A stretch of DNA of 64,000 nucleotides from positions 271,306 to 335,305 of the forward strand of contig NZ_VZPP01000009.1 of assembly GCF_008801475.1 (NCBI RefSeq), in the 5' to 3' direction. This document shows positions 33,354 to 42,688 of the stretch, in pieces (positions within the stretch are counted from its first letter, which is position 1; each line of letters opens with the position of its first letter). Under the pieces are notes generated by a model. That model saw only the letters and a program-made list of their open reading frames with translations. It was not told the origin of the DNA and searched no databases. The stretch comes from Pseudomonas moorei. Lineage in GTDB: Bacteria > Pseudomonadota > Gammaproteobacteria > Pseudomonadales > Pseudomonadaceae. Position numbers and translations under genes: made by a program.

Positions 33354-33364
33354 AACAAGAACAA
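33354..33364 (+). promoter_or_regulatory. Possible Hfq/Crc (CA-motif) site before the lactonase
   Basis: AACAAGAACAA contains two overlapping AANAANAA matches, 14 bases before the ATG, next to the AGGAGG ribosome site. Such sites mediate carbon catabolite repression in Pseudomonas. Confidence 0.45.
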
Positions 33365-33378
33365 CAGCAGGAGGTTGC

Positions 33379-34254
33379 ATGACGTGGACTGCGGTTACCG
33401 AACACCGGGCGCAACTCGGCGAAGGCCCGTTCTGGGATGCGCCGACCCAGGCACTGTACTGGGTGGACATCGCTGGCAAGCAAGCGCTGCGTCTGATAGG
33501 CGCCAACGTGCAGATCTGGCAGATGCCGGAACATGTGTCGGCTTTCATCCCCTGCGAAAGCGGCGATGCGTTGGTGACCCTGAGCAGTGGCGTCTATCGA
33601 CTCGATCTGGATTCACCAGGCCTGGAGCCGCGCCTGACATTGCTCTGTGTCGCCGATCCGCAACCGGGAAATCGTGCCAACGAAGCGCGCTGTGATGCCC
33701 TGGGGCGGCTCTGGCTCGGCACCATGCAAAACAACATCGGCGAGCAAGGTGAAGACCTGCCCGTCACGCGGCGTACCGGCGGGCTTTTTCGCATTGATCG
33801 CGATGCCCGGGTAACGCCACTGCTTCGCGGCCTGGGCATTCCCAATACGTTGTTGTGGAGCGAGGACATTACCACCCTGTATTTCGGCGATAGCCTCGAC
33901 GGCACGCTGTATCAGCATGTCATTCGCACCGATGGCAACCTCGAACCGGCGCAGATCTGGTTCGAAGGACATGGGCGAGGCGGTCCGGACGGATCGGCGA
34001 TGGATGCCGAAGGTTTTATCTGGAACGCCCGATGGGATGGCAGTTGCCTGCTCAGGCTTGCCCCGGACGGCACAGTCGATCGGGTCATCGACCTGCCGGT
34101 CAGTCGTCCCACCAGTTGCGTGTTCGGCGATGCCGACCTGAAAACCCTGTACATCACCAGTGCAGCCAGCCCGCTCGGGCATTCGCTGGACGGGGCGGTG
34201 TTGTCGATGCGTGTCGACGTGCCCGGAAAGAGCTGCACTCGATTCGCTGGTTAA
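33379..34254 (+). CDS. SMP-30/gluconolactonase-family sugar lactonase
   Basis: 291-residue six-bladed propeller. GEGPFWDAPTQALYWVDI carries the metal Glu near residue 16, and RANEARCDALGRLWLGTM holds the Asn/Asp region near residue 100. PDGSAMDAEGFIWNARW supplies the catalytic Asp near residue 198. Family members hydrolyse aldonolactones. Given the dehydrogenase, importer and dgo genes in the locus, galactono- or arabinono-lactone is the likely substrate. It follows the FadR-type gene after a REP element and is probably read with it. Confidence 0.87.
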   Translation: MTWTAVTEHRAQLGEGPFWDAPTQALYWVDIAGKQALRLIGANVQIWQMPEHVSAFIPCESGDALVTLSSGVYRLDLDSPGLEPRLTLLCVADPQPGNRANEARCDALGRLWLGTMQNNIGEQGEDLPVTRRTGGLFRIDRDARVTPLLRGLGIPNTLLWSEDITTLYFGDSLDGTLYQHVIRTDGNLEPAQIWFEGHGRGGPDGSAMDAEGFIWNARWDGSCLLRLAPDGTVDRVIDLPVSRPTSCVFGDADLKTLYITSAASPLGHSLDGAVLSMRVDVPGKSCTRFAG

Positions 34255-34314
34255 ATCCCAAAATATGGGATGCAAATATATATATTGAGATTTGTTGCGG
34301 GCCGGGTTTATAGT
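34255..34314 (+). promoter_or_regulatory. Promoter/operator of the SDR unit, twin of the dgoK promoter
   Basis: A 17-bp palindrome ATCCCA-AAATA-TGGGAT (34255-34271) is followed by TTGAGA (34285-34290), an 18-base spacer and TATAGT (34309-34314). The promoter elements, their spacing and the offset between TCYCA-N5-TGGGA and ATTGAGA (28 bases) are the same as at 46615-46673. The operator half site TGAGA overlaps the -35, which suits a repressor; the IclR-type gene at 51076 is a candidate. Confidence 0.65.
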
Positions 34315-34367
34315 CGGCCTCACCAGTGACATGCACTCACACTTAAAAAAACAAAACAGGTGAAGTG

Positions 34368-34523
34368 ATGCAGCGATTTTCCACCGCACTCCCTTGCGGA
34401 GTCAGTGCTTCAGATCCGATCCATGCTGAAGCGTTTTTGCGCTCGCCTGTTTTTCCTCAACGTCTTTTGACCGGACATCCACGGATGCCCGGTTTTTGTC
34501 GTGCTTTCGAACAGGAGTCTTGA
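34368..34523 (+). CDS. Possible 51-codon leader ORF before the SDR gene
   Basis: The ATG sits after AGGTGAAGTG, exactly where dgoK starts behind its twin promoter. The 51-residue product (start MQRFSTALPCGVSAS, end RAFEQESL) matches nothing I recognise. Its stop lies three bases before the SDR start and its 3' end carries the SDR ribosome site. An intrinsic terminator lies inside the ORF. It may be a leader peptide or a chance ORF left by gene replacement. Confidence 0.3.
   Translation: MQRFSTALPCGVSASDPIHAEAFLRSPVFPQRLLTGHPRMPGFCRAFEQES
34470..34497 (+). terminator. Terminator-like hairpin in the SDR leader
   Basis: ACCGG-A-CATCC pairs with GGATG-C-CCGGT with one mismatch, followed by TTTTT. 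It lies between the promoter at 34309 and the SDR ATG at 34527, so it may act as an attenuator. Confidence 0.6.
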
Positions 34524-34526
34524 TCC

Positions 34527-35345
34527 ATGGCTGAACCTCTTTCCTTGCCACCGGTACCCGAGCCGCCGAAGGGTGAGCGCCTGAAAAACAAAGTCGTGCT
34601 GCTCACCGGTGCCGCCCAAGGCATTGGCGAGGCCATCGTCGCGACCTTCGCGTCCCAGCAAGCCAGGCTGATCATCAGCGATATCCAGGCCGAGAAAGTC
34701 GAAAAAGTCGCGGCGCACTGGCGGGAACAAGGCGCCGATGTGGTGGCGATCAAGGCCGACGTATCGCGCCAACAGGATCTGCACGCCATGGCCAAATTGG
34801 CGGTCGAACGTCATGGCCGAATCGACGTGTTGGTCAACTGCGCCGGGGTCAACGTGTTCCGCGACCCTCTGGAAATGACCGAAGAAGACTGGCATCGCTG
34901 CTTCGCCATCGACCTCGACGGCGCCTGGTATGGCTGCAAGGCGGTGTTGCCGCAGATGATCGAGCAGGGCATCGGCAGCATCATCAACATTGCCTCGACC
35001 CATTCCACCCACATCATTCCAGGCTGTTTTCCGTACCCGGTGGCCAAGCACGGTTTGCTCGGCCTGACCCGCGCCCTGGGCATCGAATATGCGCCCAAGG
35101 GCATTCGCGTCAACGCCATTGCACCCGGTTACATCGAAACCCAATTGAACGTCGACTACTGGAACGGCTTTGCCGATCCTCACGCCGAGCGTCAGCGCGC
35201 CTTTGACCTGCACCCGCCAAAACGGATCGGCCAGCCGATCGAAGTGGCCATGACGGCGGTTTTCCTGGCGAGCGATGAAGCGCCGTTCATCAACGCGTCG
35301 TGCATCACCATCGATGGTGGGCGCTCGGTGATGTACCACGACTGA
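34527..35345 (+). CDS. SDR-family sugar 1-dehydrogenase (probable D-galactose/L-arabinose dehydrogenase)
   Basis: 272-residue classical short-chain dehydrogenase. After a 20-residue Pro-rich N-terminal tail comes the NAD(P) motif TGAAQGIGEA. NCAGVN, the Ser in the STHST segment and YPVAK (Tyr-X3-Lys) complete the site; the C-terminus has TIDGG. SDR sugar 1-dehydrogenases of this type oxidise galactose, arabinose or fucose to lactones. Neighbouring lactonase, AraFGH-like importer and dgo genes support galactose, and arabinose is possible. Its promoter is the twin of that of dgoK. Confidence 0.8.
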   Translation: MAEPLSLPPVPEPPKGERLKNKVVLLTGAAQGIGEAIVATFASQQARLIISDIQAEKVEKVAAHWREQGADVVAIKADVSRQQDLHAMAKLAVERHGRIDVLVNCAGVNVFRDPLEMTEEDWHRCFAIDLDGAWYGCKAVLPQMIEQGIGSIINIASTHSTHIIPGCFPYPVAKHGLLGLTRALGIEYAPKGIRVNAIAPGYIETQLNVDYWNGFADPHAERQRAFDLHPPKRIGQPIEVAMTAVFLASDEAPFINASCITIDGGRSVMYHD

Positions 35346-35384
35346 GCCTACGGGATTTCAGACGCATGACTACGCCTGAAATTC

Positions 35385-35398
35385 AATCATCATACGAT
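35385..35398. promoter_or_regulatory. Operator before the araFGH-like operon
   Basis: AATCATCATACGAT is the exact reverse complement of the 14-mer in the promoter of the FadR-type gene (32504-32517). The core TCRTAYGA is a near-palindrome. Confidence 0.65.
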
Positions 35399-35468
35399 AT
35401 GACTATTGGCAGCACGGGTTCAACGCCCATTGGTTTACAAGAACGCTTTCAAAGAACGCTCAAAAAAA

Positions 35469-35476
35469 AATAACAA
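35469..35476 (+). promoter_or_regulatory. Possible Hfq/Crc (CA-motif) site before araF
   Basis: AATAACAA matches AANAANAA perfectly and abuts the ribosome site AAGGAG, 11 bases before the ATG. Binding of Hfq/Crc here would block translation when preferred carbon is present. Confidence 0.5.
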
Positions 35477-35487
35477 GGAGTCAGCTT

Positions 35488-36492
35488 ATGAATCGTCGTC
35501 GTGCAATCCGTTCCCTGTGCTGTGCCGCTTTGGCGGTCACCGCGGTCAGCCTGAGCAGCACGCTGCTGGCGGCCGAGGAAGTGAAAATCGGTTTCCTGGT
35601 CAAACAAGCCGAAGAGCCCTGGTTCCAGACCGAATGGGCCTTCGCTGAAAAGGCCGGCAAGGAGAAGGGCTTTACCTTGATCAAGATCGCCGTGCCGGAC
35701 GGCGAGAAAACCCTGTCGGCCATCGACAGCCTCGCGGCCAACGGCGCCAAGGGCTTTGTGATTTGCCCGCCGGATGTGTCCCTCGGCCCGGCGATCATGG
35801 CCAAAGCCAAGCTCAATGGTTTGAAAGTGATCGCTGTGGATGACCGTTTCGTCGACGCCGGCGGCAAGTTCATGGAAGACGTTCCCTACCTCGGCATGGC
35901 GGCGTTCGAAGTCGGCCAGAAACAGGGCCATGCCATGGCCACCGAAGCGAAAAAACGCGGTTGGGAGTGGAAAGACACCTACGCCGTGATCAACACCTAC
36001 AACGAACTCGACACCGGCAAAAAGCGCACCGACGGTTCGGTCAAGGCGCTGGAAGATGCCGGCATGCCGAAGGACCACATTCTGTTCGCGGCCCTGAAAA
36101 CCCTCGACGTACCGGGCAGCATGGACGCCACCAACTCGGCGCTGGTGAAACTGCCGGGCGCGGCGAAAAACCTGATCATCGGCGGCATGAACGACAACAC
36201 CGTGCTGGGCGGGGTGCGCGCCACCGAAAGCGCCGGCTTCGCCGCGAAGAATGTGATCGGCATCGGCATCAACGGTACCGATGCGATCGGTGAGTTGAAG
36301 AAACCCGACAGTGGTTTCTATGGCTCGATGCTGCCAAGCCCGCACATCGAGGGCTACAACACTGCCGCGATGATGTACGAGTGGGTCACCACCGGCACGG
36401 AACCGGCGAAGTACACCGCCATGGACGATGTGACGCTGATCACCCGCGACAACTTCAAGCAGGAGCTGGAAAAGATCGGCCTGTGGAACTGA
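35488..36492 (+). CDS. araF: AraF-like periplasmic sugar-binding protein
   Basis: Substrate-binding component of a sugar ABC importer, 334 residues. The signal peptide is cut after about residue 28 (LLAAEE). The mature part closely follows E. coli AraF: KIGFLVKQAEEPWFQTEW, IAVPDGEKTLSAIDSLAANGAKGFV, VIAVDDRFVDAGGK, GIGINGTDA, YGSMLPSPHIEGY and LITRDNFKQELEK. E. coli AraF binds L-arabinose and D-galactose. Within this locus, which has dgoKAD but no arabonate pathway, D-galactose is the likely main ligand. Its gene heads the araFGH-like operon. Confidence 0.92.
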   Translation: MNRRRAIRSLCCAALAVTAVSLSSTLLAAEEVKIGFLVKQAEEPWFQTEWAFAEKAGKEKGFTLIKIAVPDGEKTLSAIDSLAANGAKGFVICPPDVSLGPAIMAKAKLNGLKVIAVDDRFVDAGGKFMEDVPYLGMAAFEVGQKQGHAMATEAKKRGWEWKDTYAVINTYNELDTGKKRTDGSVKALEDAGMPKDHILFAALKTLDVPGSMDATNSALVKLPGAAKNLIIGGMNDNTVLGGVRATESAGFAAKNVIGIGINGTDAIGELKKPDSGFYGSMLPSPHIEGYNTAAMMYEWVTTGTEPAKYTAMDDVTLITRDNFKQELEKIGLWN

Positions 36493-36556
36493 GGGCCGGT
36501 TGATTTCATCGGCAGCCCTGATGATGGGGTTGCCTGATCCGTGTGACGAGGTGGTT

Positions 36557-38113
<1,557 letters not shown>

Positions 38114-38122
38114 GAGGTGATT

Positions 38123-39094
38123 ATGATGACAATCCAAAACAATGCCCTGCCGACTCCGCGCAAACCTCTGGACCTGCGGCGCTTTCTCGATGACTGGGTC
38201 ATGCTGCTGGCGGCTGTGGGGATCTTCGTGCTCTGCACCTTGCTGATCGACAATTTCCTTTCGCCGCTGAACATGCGTGGCCTGGGCCTGGCGATTTCCA
38301 CCACCGGGATTGCCGCCTGCACCATGTTGTACTGCCTGGCGTCCGGGCATTTCGACTTGTCGGTGGGCTCGGTGATCGCCTGTGCCGGGGTCGTCGCGGC
38401 CGTGGTGATGCGCGACACCAACAGCGTGTTTCTCGGTGTCTGTGCGGCGCTGGTCATGGGGCTGATTGTCGGGCTGATCAACGGGATCGTGATCGCCAAG
38501 CTGCGGGTCAACGCGTTGATCACGACGCTGGCCACCATGCAGATCGTGCGCGGCCTGGCTTACATCTTCGCCAATGGCAAAGCGGTGGGGGTGTCCCAGG
38601 AACAGTTTTTTGTCTTCGGCAACGGCCAGTTGTTCGGCGTACCGGTGCCAATTCTGATCACCATCGTCTGCTTTCTGTTCTTCGGCTGGCTGCTCAACTA
38701 CACCACCTATGGCCGCAATACCATGGCCATCGGCGGCAACCAGGAAGCGGCGCTGTTGGCCGGGGTTAACGTTGACCGGACCAAGATCATCATCTTCGCC
38801 GTGCACGGCGTGATCGGCGCGCTGGCCGGGGTGATCCTGGCTTCGCGCATGACCTCGGGTCAGCCGATGATCGGCCAGGGCTTCGAGCTGACGGTGATCT
38901 CGGCATGCGTGCTGGGCGGGGTATCGCTGAGCGGCGGGATCGGCATGATCCGGCACGTGATTGCCGGGGTGCTGATTCTGGCGATCATCGAAAACGCGAT
39001 GAACCTGAAGAACATCGATACGTTTTACCAGTACGTGATTCGTGGGTCGATTTTGCTGTTGGCGGTGGTGATTGATCGTCTGAAACAGCGCTGA
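38123..39094 (+). CDS. araH: AraH-like sugar ABC transporter permease
   Basis: Membrane component of the importer, 323 residues and about ten hydrophobic segments. It has the family motifs CLASGHFDLSVGSVIA and LGGVSLSGGIG. The region GGNQEAALLAGVNVDRTK is the coupling loop that contacts the ATPase. ATG 38123 has AGAGG upstream; GTG 38117 is less likely. It starts nine bases after araG. A large REP pair follows the stop. Confidence 0.92.
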   Translation: MMTIQNNALPTPRKPLDLRRFLDDWVMLLAAVGIFVLCTLLIDNFLSPLNMRGLGLAISTTGIAACTMLYCLASGHFDLSVGSVIACAGVVAAVVMRDTNSVFLGVCAALVMGLIVGLINGIVIAKLRVNALITTLATMQIVRGLAYIFANGKAVGVSQEQFFVFGNGQLFGVPVPILITIVCFLFFGWLLNYTTYGRNTMAIGGNQEAALLAGVNVDRTKIIIFAVHGVIGALAGVILASRMTSGQPMIGQGFELTVISACVLGGVSLSGGIGMIRHVIAGVLILAIIENAMNLKNIDTFYQYVIRGSILLLAVVIDRLKQR

Positions 39095-39112
39095 GATTTT
39101 CGCTGCTCTTAC

Positions 39113-39190
39113 GGGCGCCATCGCGGGCAAGCCACGCTCCCGCAGGTTTTTGCGAAACCTGTGGGAGCGTGGCTTGCCCGCGATGGCGGC
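39113..39190. repeat. Long REP hairpin between araH and the yegW-like gene
   Basis: GCCATCGCGGGCAAGCCACG...AAACCTGTGGGAGCG runs into its own inverse; the arms are more than 25 bases and nearly perfect, with a loop of about 5 bases. It probably helps end the araFGH transcript. Confidence 0.85.
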
Positions 39191-39254
39191 ATAACTGAAT
39201 CACTCCCGCTCTCACGAACAATCGCATCCTTCTGTCACCTCCCTTAAATATTCC

Positions 39255-39284
39255 TTGCCCGCCCCAACCCGTTTCGGGTATCAA
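39255..39284 (+). promoter_or_regulatory. Possible promoter of the yegW-like gene
   Basis: TTGCCC and TATCAA with an 18-base spacer; the -10 ends 7 bases before the ATG and no Shine-Dalgarno sequence is present. TGTACATG...CAGGTACG around the start may be its operator. Confidence 0.35.
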
Positions 39285-39291
39285 TTTGTAC

Positions 39292-40005
39292 ATGATTAGA
39301 CAGGTACGATTTGACAAGAAACAACGGGTGGTCGACGAGCTTATACGGCGCATCGAAAGCGGCCTCATGGAGGACGGCTTTCATCTGCCGGGTGAGCATC
39401 AGTTGGCTCAAGAATTCAAAGTCAGCCGAGGTACTTTGCGTGAAGCCCTGGCCGAGTTGAAACGGCGCAACTACATCGCGACGCAAAGCGGGGTGGGCTC
39501 CATCGTCACTTTCGATGGTGTAGTGCTCGACCAGCGCAGTGGCTGGGCCCAGGCTCTTGCCGATAGTGGCGCGCTGATCAATACCGAAGTGCTGCGGCTG
39601 GAGGCGGTGACCCGTCCTGACTTGCTGTCGCGTTTCGGCACCGACCAGTTCATTACCCTCGACCGGCGCCGCCGCTCCAACGACGGCACCCTGGTCTCCC
39701 TCGAACGCTCCTTGATGCCCGCCACCGGAGGCCTGGAAAGCTTGCCGCGCGTCGGTTTGATCGACAATTCCCTGACCATCACTCTGGCTGCCTACGGCTA
39801 TATCGGCGAACGCGGCGATCAATGGATCGGTGCCGAACCACTGAACGCCGAAGATGCCGAACTGCTGGGACGACCGGTCGGCACGGTATTCCTCAAAGCC
39901 TTGCGTACGACGTACGACCGGCAAAACCGTTTCATGGAACAGGTGGAAAGCCTGCTGGACCCCATCCACTTCCGCCTGCACCTGCAATTTGGAAACAGTA
40001 AATGA
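39292..40005 (+). CDS. GntR-family regulator with UTRA domain (YegW-like)
   Basis: 237-residue regulator. The winged HTH is at about residues 10-70, with FHLPGEHQLAQEFKVSRGTLREALAELKRR. The UTRA-type sensor domain follows (about 85-235), with LDRRRRSNDGTLVSLERSLMP and IGERGDQWIGAEPLNAEDAELLG. UTRA domains bind small sugars or nucleoside-like ligands. ATG 39292 gives the start; TTG 39286 is possible. The stop overlaps the ADP-ribosylglycohydrolase ATG, so it is probably the local regulator of the 39-43.6 kb cluster. Confidence 0.85.
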   Translation: MIRQVRFDKKQRVVDELIRRIESGLMEDGFHLPGEHQLAQEFKVSRGTLREALAELKRRNYIATQSGVGSIVTFDGVVLDQRSGWAQALADSGALINTEVLRLEAVTRPDLLSRFGTDQFITLDRRRRSNDGTLVSLERSLMPATGGLESLPRVGLIDNSLTITLAAYGYIGERGDQWIGAEPLNAEDAELLGRPVGTVFLKALRTTYDRQNRFMEQVESLLDPIHFRLHLQFGNSK

Positions 40006-41000
40006 CCGCACTCAATCATGCCTTGGGTGCGTTCTATGGCCTGGCCCTGGGCGATGCCCTGGGCATGCCGACCCAATCCCTGAGCCGCGCCGAGATCAAG
40101 GCGCGCTTCGGCGAAATCACCGACTTGCAAGACGCCGGCCCCTTGCAACCGATTGCCGCCAACATGCCCAAGGGCTCGATCACCGACGATACCGAACAGG
40201 CGATCCTGGTCGGCCAGTTGTTGATCGACGGCAAGGGCAAGATCGAACCGGCGCTGCTCGCCCGGCGCTTGATCGAATGGGAAGCCGGGATGCAGGCCAA
40301 GGGCTCGCAGGATTTGCTCGGGCCATCGACCAAGCGTGCGATCGAAATGATCCTGACCGGCCATTCGCCGGAAGAGGCGGGGCGTTACGGCACTACCAAC
40401 GGTGCGGCGATGCGCATCACCCCGGTCGGTATTGCGGCGGACGTCGGCGATCCCGAGGGTTTTATCGACGCCGTGGTGCAGGCCTGCCAAGTCACCCATA
40501 ACACCACGCTGGGTATTTCGAGCGCGGCGGCGGTGGCGGCGGTGGTCTCGGCCGGGATCAACGGCATGGCGCTGGGGGAGGCGTTGAGCCTTGGCCAGCG
40601 AATCGCCCAACAAGCCGAAAGCCATGGTCACTGGGTTGCCGGCGGACGCATTGCCTCGCGCATCAGTTGGGCGTGCAGCATCAGCGTCGACAGCGACAAG
40701 GCGTTGCTGGCCGATCTGCTGTACGACGTGATTGGCACTTCGGTGGCGTCACAGGAATCGGTGGTGGTGTCGTTTGCCCTGGCGCAGCAAGTGGCCATCG
40801 GCGAGATGAATGCCTTCGACGCACTGTGCATGGCCGCCAGCCTGGGCGGCGACACCGACACCATCGCGGCGATTCTCGGCGCAATGCTCGGGGCTTGCCT
40901 GGGCCTTGAGAGTTGGCCGGTGGCGATGGTCGAGACGGTCAAGGCCGTCAATCATTTGGAGCTGGAGCCACTGGTGCAGGGGCTATTGGCGTTGCGTTGA
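40002..41000 (+). CDS. ADP-ribosylglycohydrolase-family protein (YegU-like)
   Basis: 332-residue DraG/ARH-fold protein. Metal-site motifs are intact: GDALGMP (about residue 17), SITDDTEQA (about 60-68), and GGDTDTIAAILGAMLGA near residue 285. TNGAAMRITPVG and the overall order follow E. coli YegU. ARH enzymes remove ADP-ribose from proteins or small molecules, but YegU-type proteins have no proven substrate. The gene overlaps the GntR gene and sits with an NCS1 permease and a sugar/nucleoside kinase, which suggests N-glycoside cleavage in a salvage route. Confidence 0.85.
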   Translation: MTALNHALGAFYGLALGDALGMPTQSLSRAEIKARFGEITDLQDAGPLQPIAANMPKGSITDDTEQAILVGQLLIDGKGKIEPALLARRLIEWEAGMQAKGSQDLLGPSTKRAIEMILTGHSPEEAGRYGTTNGAAMRITPVGIAADVGDPEGFIDAVVQACQVTHNTTLGISSAAAVAAVVSAGINGMALGEALSLGQRIAQQAESHGHWVAGGRIASRISWACSISVDSDKALLADLLYDVIGTSVASQESVVVSFALAQQVAIGEMNAFDALCMAASLGGDTDTIAAILGAMLGACLGLESWPVAMVETVKAVNHLELEPLVQGLLALR

Positions 41001-41009
41001 TTGGACTGA

Positions 41010-41100
41010 AGCCATCGCGGGCAAGCCCGCTCCCACAGGTACAGCGTGTTCCTTCAGGCTCGCAGTGACCCTGTGGGAGCGAGCCTGCTCGCGATAGCCA
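41010..41100. repeat. REP pair before the NCS1 permease
   Basis: ATCGCGGGCAAGCCCGCTCC and CCTGTGGGAGCGAGCCTGCT are in opposite orientation, separated by about 45 bases. Confidence 0.8.
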
Positions 41101-41221
41101 CGCTGCACATTGGATTTGATAACCCGCAATGGATCGCACGAGCACGGCCAGGAAAGCCGAGACGTTGTGTCGACTTCCGTATTTGCCCACAACCACAACA
41201 AAGGCAGCAGGAGTATTTTTC

Positions 41222-42688
41222 ATGAGTTCATCAAACGTCGGGCAGAACGCCGGACAGCTGGAAACCCGGGGCATCGAACCTGTGCCGGAAGCCGAGTGCA
41301 ACGGTCATCCCCTGCAGCTGTTCTGGGTCTGGTTCGCCGCCAACATTTCCATCCTCGGCCTGCCTTTGGGCGCGACCCTCGTGGCGTTTCGCGGCCTGGC
41401 GATCTGGCAGGCGATCATCGTCGCGATCCTTGGTGCCGCGGGCTCCTTCGCGGTGGTCGGGATCATTTCCATCGCCGGTCGTCGTGGCCGGGCCCCGAGC
41501 CTGACTTTGTCGCGCGCTATCTTCGGTGTGCGCGGCAACATCGGCCCGACCCTGGTTTCGCTGATGTCGCGCCTGGGGTGGGAAACGGTCAACACCACCA
41601 CCGCCGCGTTCGTGCTGTTGTCGCTGTGCTCGATCCTGTTCGGCTCGCCGGTGGAAGCGAAAAGCGCACCGCTGTTGACGTTGCTGTTCATCGCGATTTT
41701 CGTGTTGCTGACCCTGTCGGTGTCGGGCCTCGGTCACGCCACGCTGTTGGTGATCCAGAAGTGGGCGACCTACGTGTTCGGCGCGCTGAACATTCTGGTG
41801 GGCGGTTTCCTCTGCGCCACCATCGACTGGAGCGCGGTGTTCAACGCCACGCCTGCGCCACTGAGCGCCATGATCATCGGCGTCGGCACCATGGCGGCGG
41901 GCACCGGTATCGGTTGGGCCAATGCCGGTGCCGACATGTCGCGCTACCAGCACCGCAGCGTCAAGGCTGTGCGCCTGGTGGCGTCAGCGGCATTCGGCGC
42001 GGGCATTCCGCTGGTGCTGTTGATCACCCTCGGCGGCCTGCTGTCGGTGGGCAATAGCGACCTGGCCCAGGCCACTGATCCGATCATCGCGATCCGCGAC
42101 ATGCTGCCGACCTGGATGGCGGTGCCGTACCTGATCACCGCATTCGGCGGGTTGCTGCTGTCGAACAATCTCTCGGTGTATTCCGCCGGCCTGACCACGC
42201 TGACCCTCGGCTTGAAGGTCAAGCGTGTCTATGCGGTCGTGGTCGACATCGTCGCGATCTTCGCCGGTTCGATCTACTTCATGCTGATCGCCGACAGTTT
42301 CTACGGCCCGTTCATCACCTTCATTTCCCTGCTGGCGGTGCCGATCACCGCGTGGGTTGGGATCTTTGTGGTCGACCTGATCCACCGTCACTACTACAGC
42401 CCCAAGGACTTGCTGGATGTCAGTCCGAGCAGCGCCTACTGGTATCGCGGCGGCATCGAGTGGCGTGCTTTCGGGGCCTGGGCGATTGCGATTGTGCTTG
42501 GTTTCAGTTTCACCACCATCGGCACCACCGCAGAAAACGTCTGGTTCAAGGGCTTCCTCTCCGACTCGTGGCTGGGCCATAACGGCCTGGGCTGGATCGT
42601 GACCTTTGTGGTGGCGGGCGGGATTTATTTTGTACTCGGCGGGGCGAAGGATCGTCGCGCTGCGTTGACCGGGAGTGCGCATGCCTAA
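41222..42688 (+). CDS. NCS1-family nucleobase:cation symporter
   Basis: 488-residue permease with 12 predicted membrane segments. Family features include FWVWFAANISILGLPLGA in helix 1, LGAAGSF, TLSRAIFGVRGN after helix 2 and the WANAGADMSRYQ segment. The family imports cytosine, purines, hydantoins, thiamine or similar compounds. The frame is open upstream (41129), but ATG 41222 follows AGGAG and gives the expected N-terminus. In E. coli the adjacent transporter is the nucleoside permease homologue YegT; the replacement by NCS1 here points to a base-like substrate. Confidence 0.87.
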   Translation: MSSSNVGQNAGQLETRGIEPVPEAECNGHPLQLFWVWFAANISILGLPLGATLVAFRGLAIWQAIIVAILGAAGSFAVVGIISIAGRRGRAPSLTLSRAIFGVRGNIGPTLVSLMSRLGWETVNTTTAAFVLLSLCSILFGSPVEAKSAPLLTLLFIAIFVLLTLSVSGLGHATLLVIQKWATYVFGALNILVGGFLCATIDWSAVFNATPAPLSAMIIGVGTMAAGTGIGWANAGADMSRYQHRSVKAVRLVASAAFGAGIPLVLLITLGGLLSVGNSDLAQATDPIIAIRDMLPTWMAVPYLITAFGGLLLSNNLSVYSAGLTTLTLGLKVKRVYAVVVDIVAIFAGSIYFMLIADSFYGPFITFISLLAVPITAWVGIFVVDLIHRHYYSPKDLLDVSPSSAYWYRGGIEWRAFGAWAIAIVLGFSFTTIGTTAENVWFKGFLSDSWLGHNGLGWIVTFVVAGGIYFVLGGAKDRRAALTGSAHA

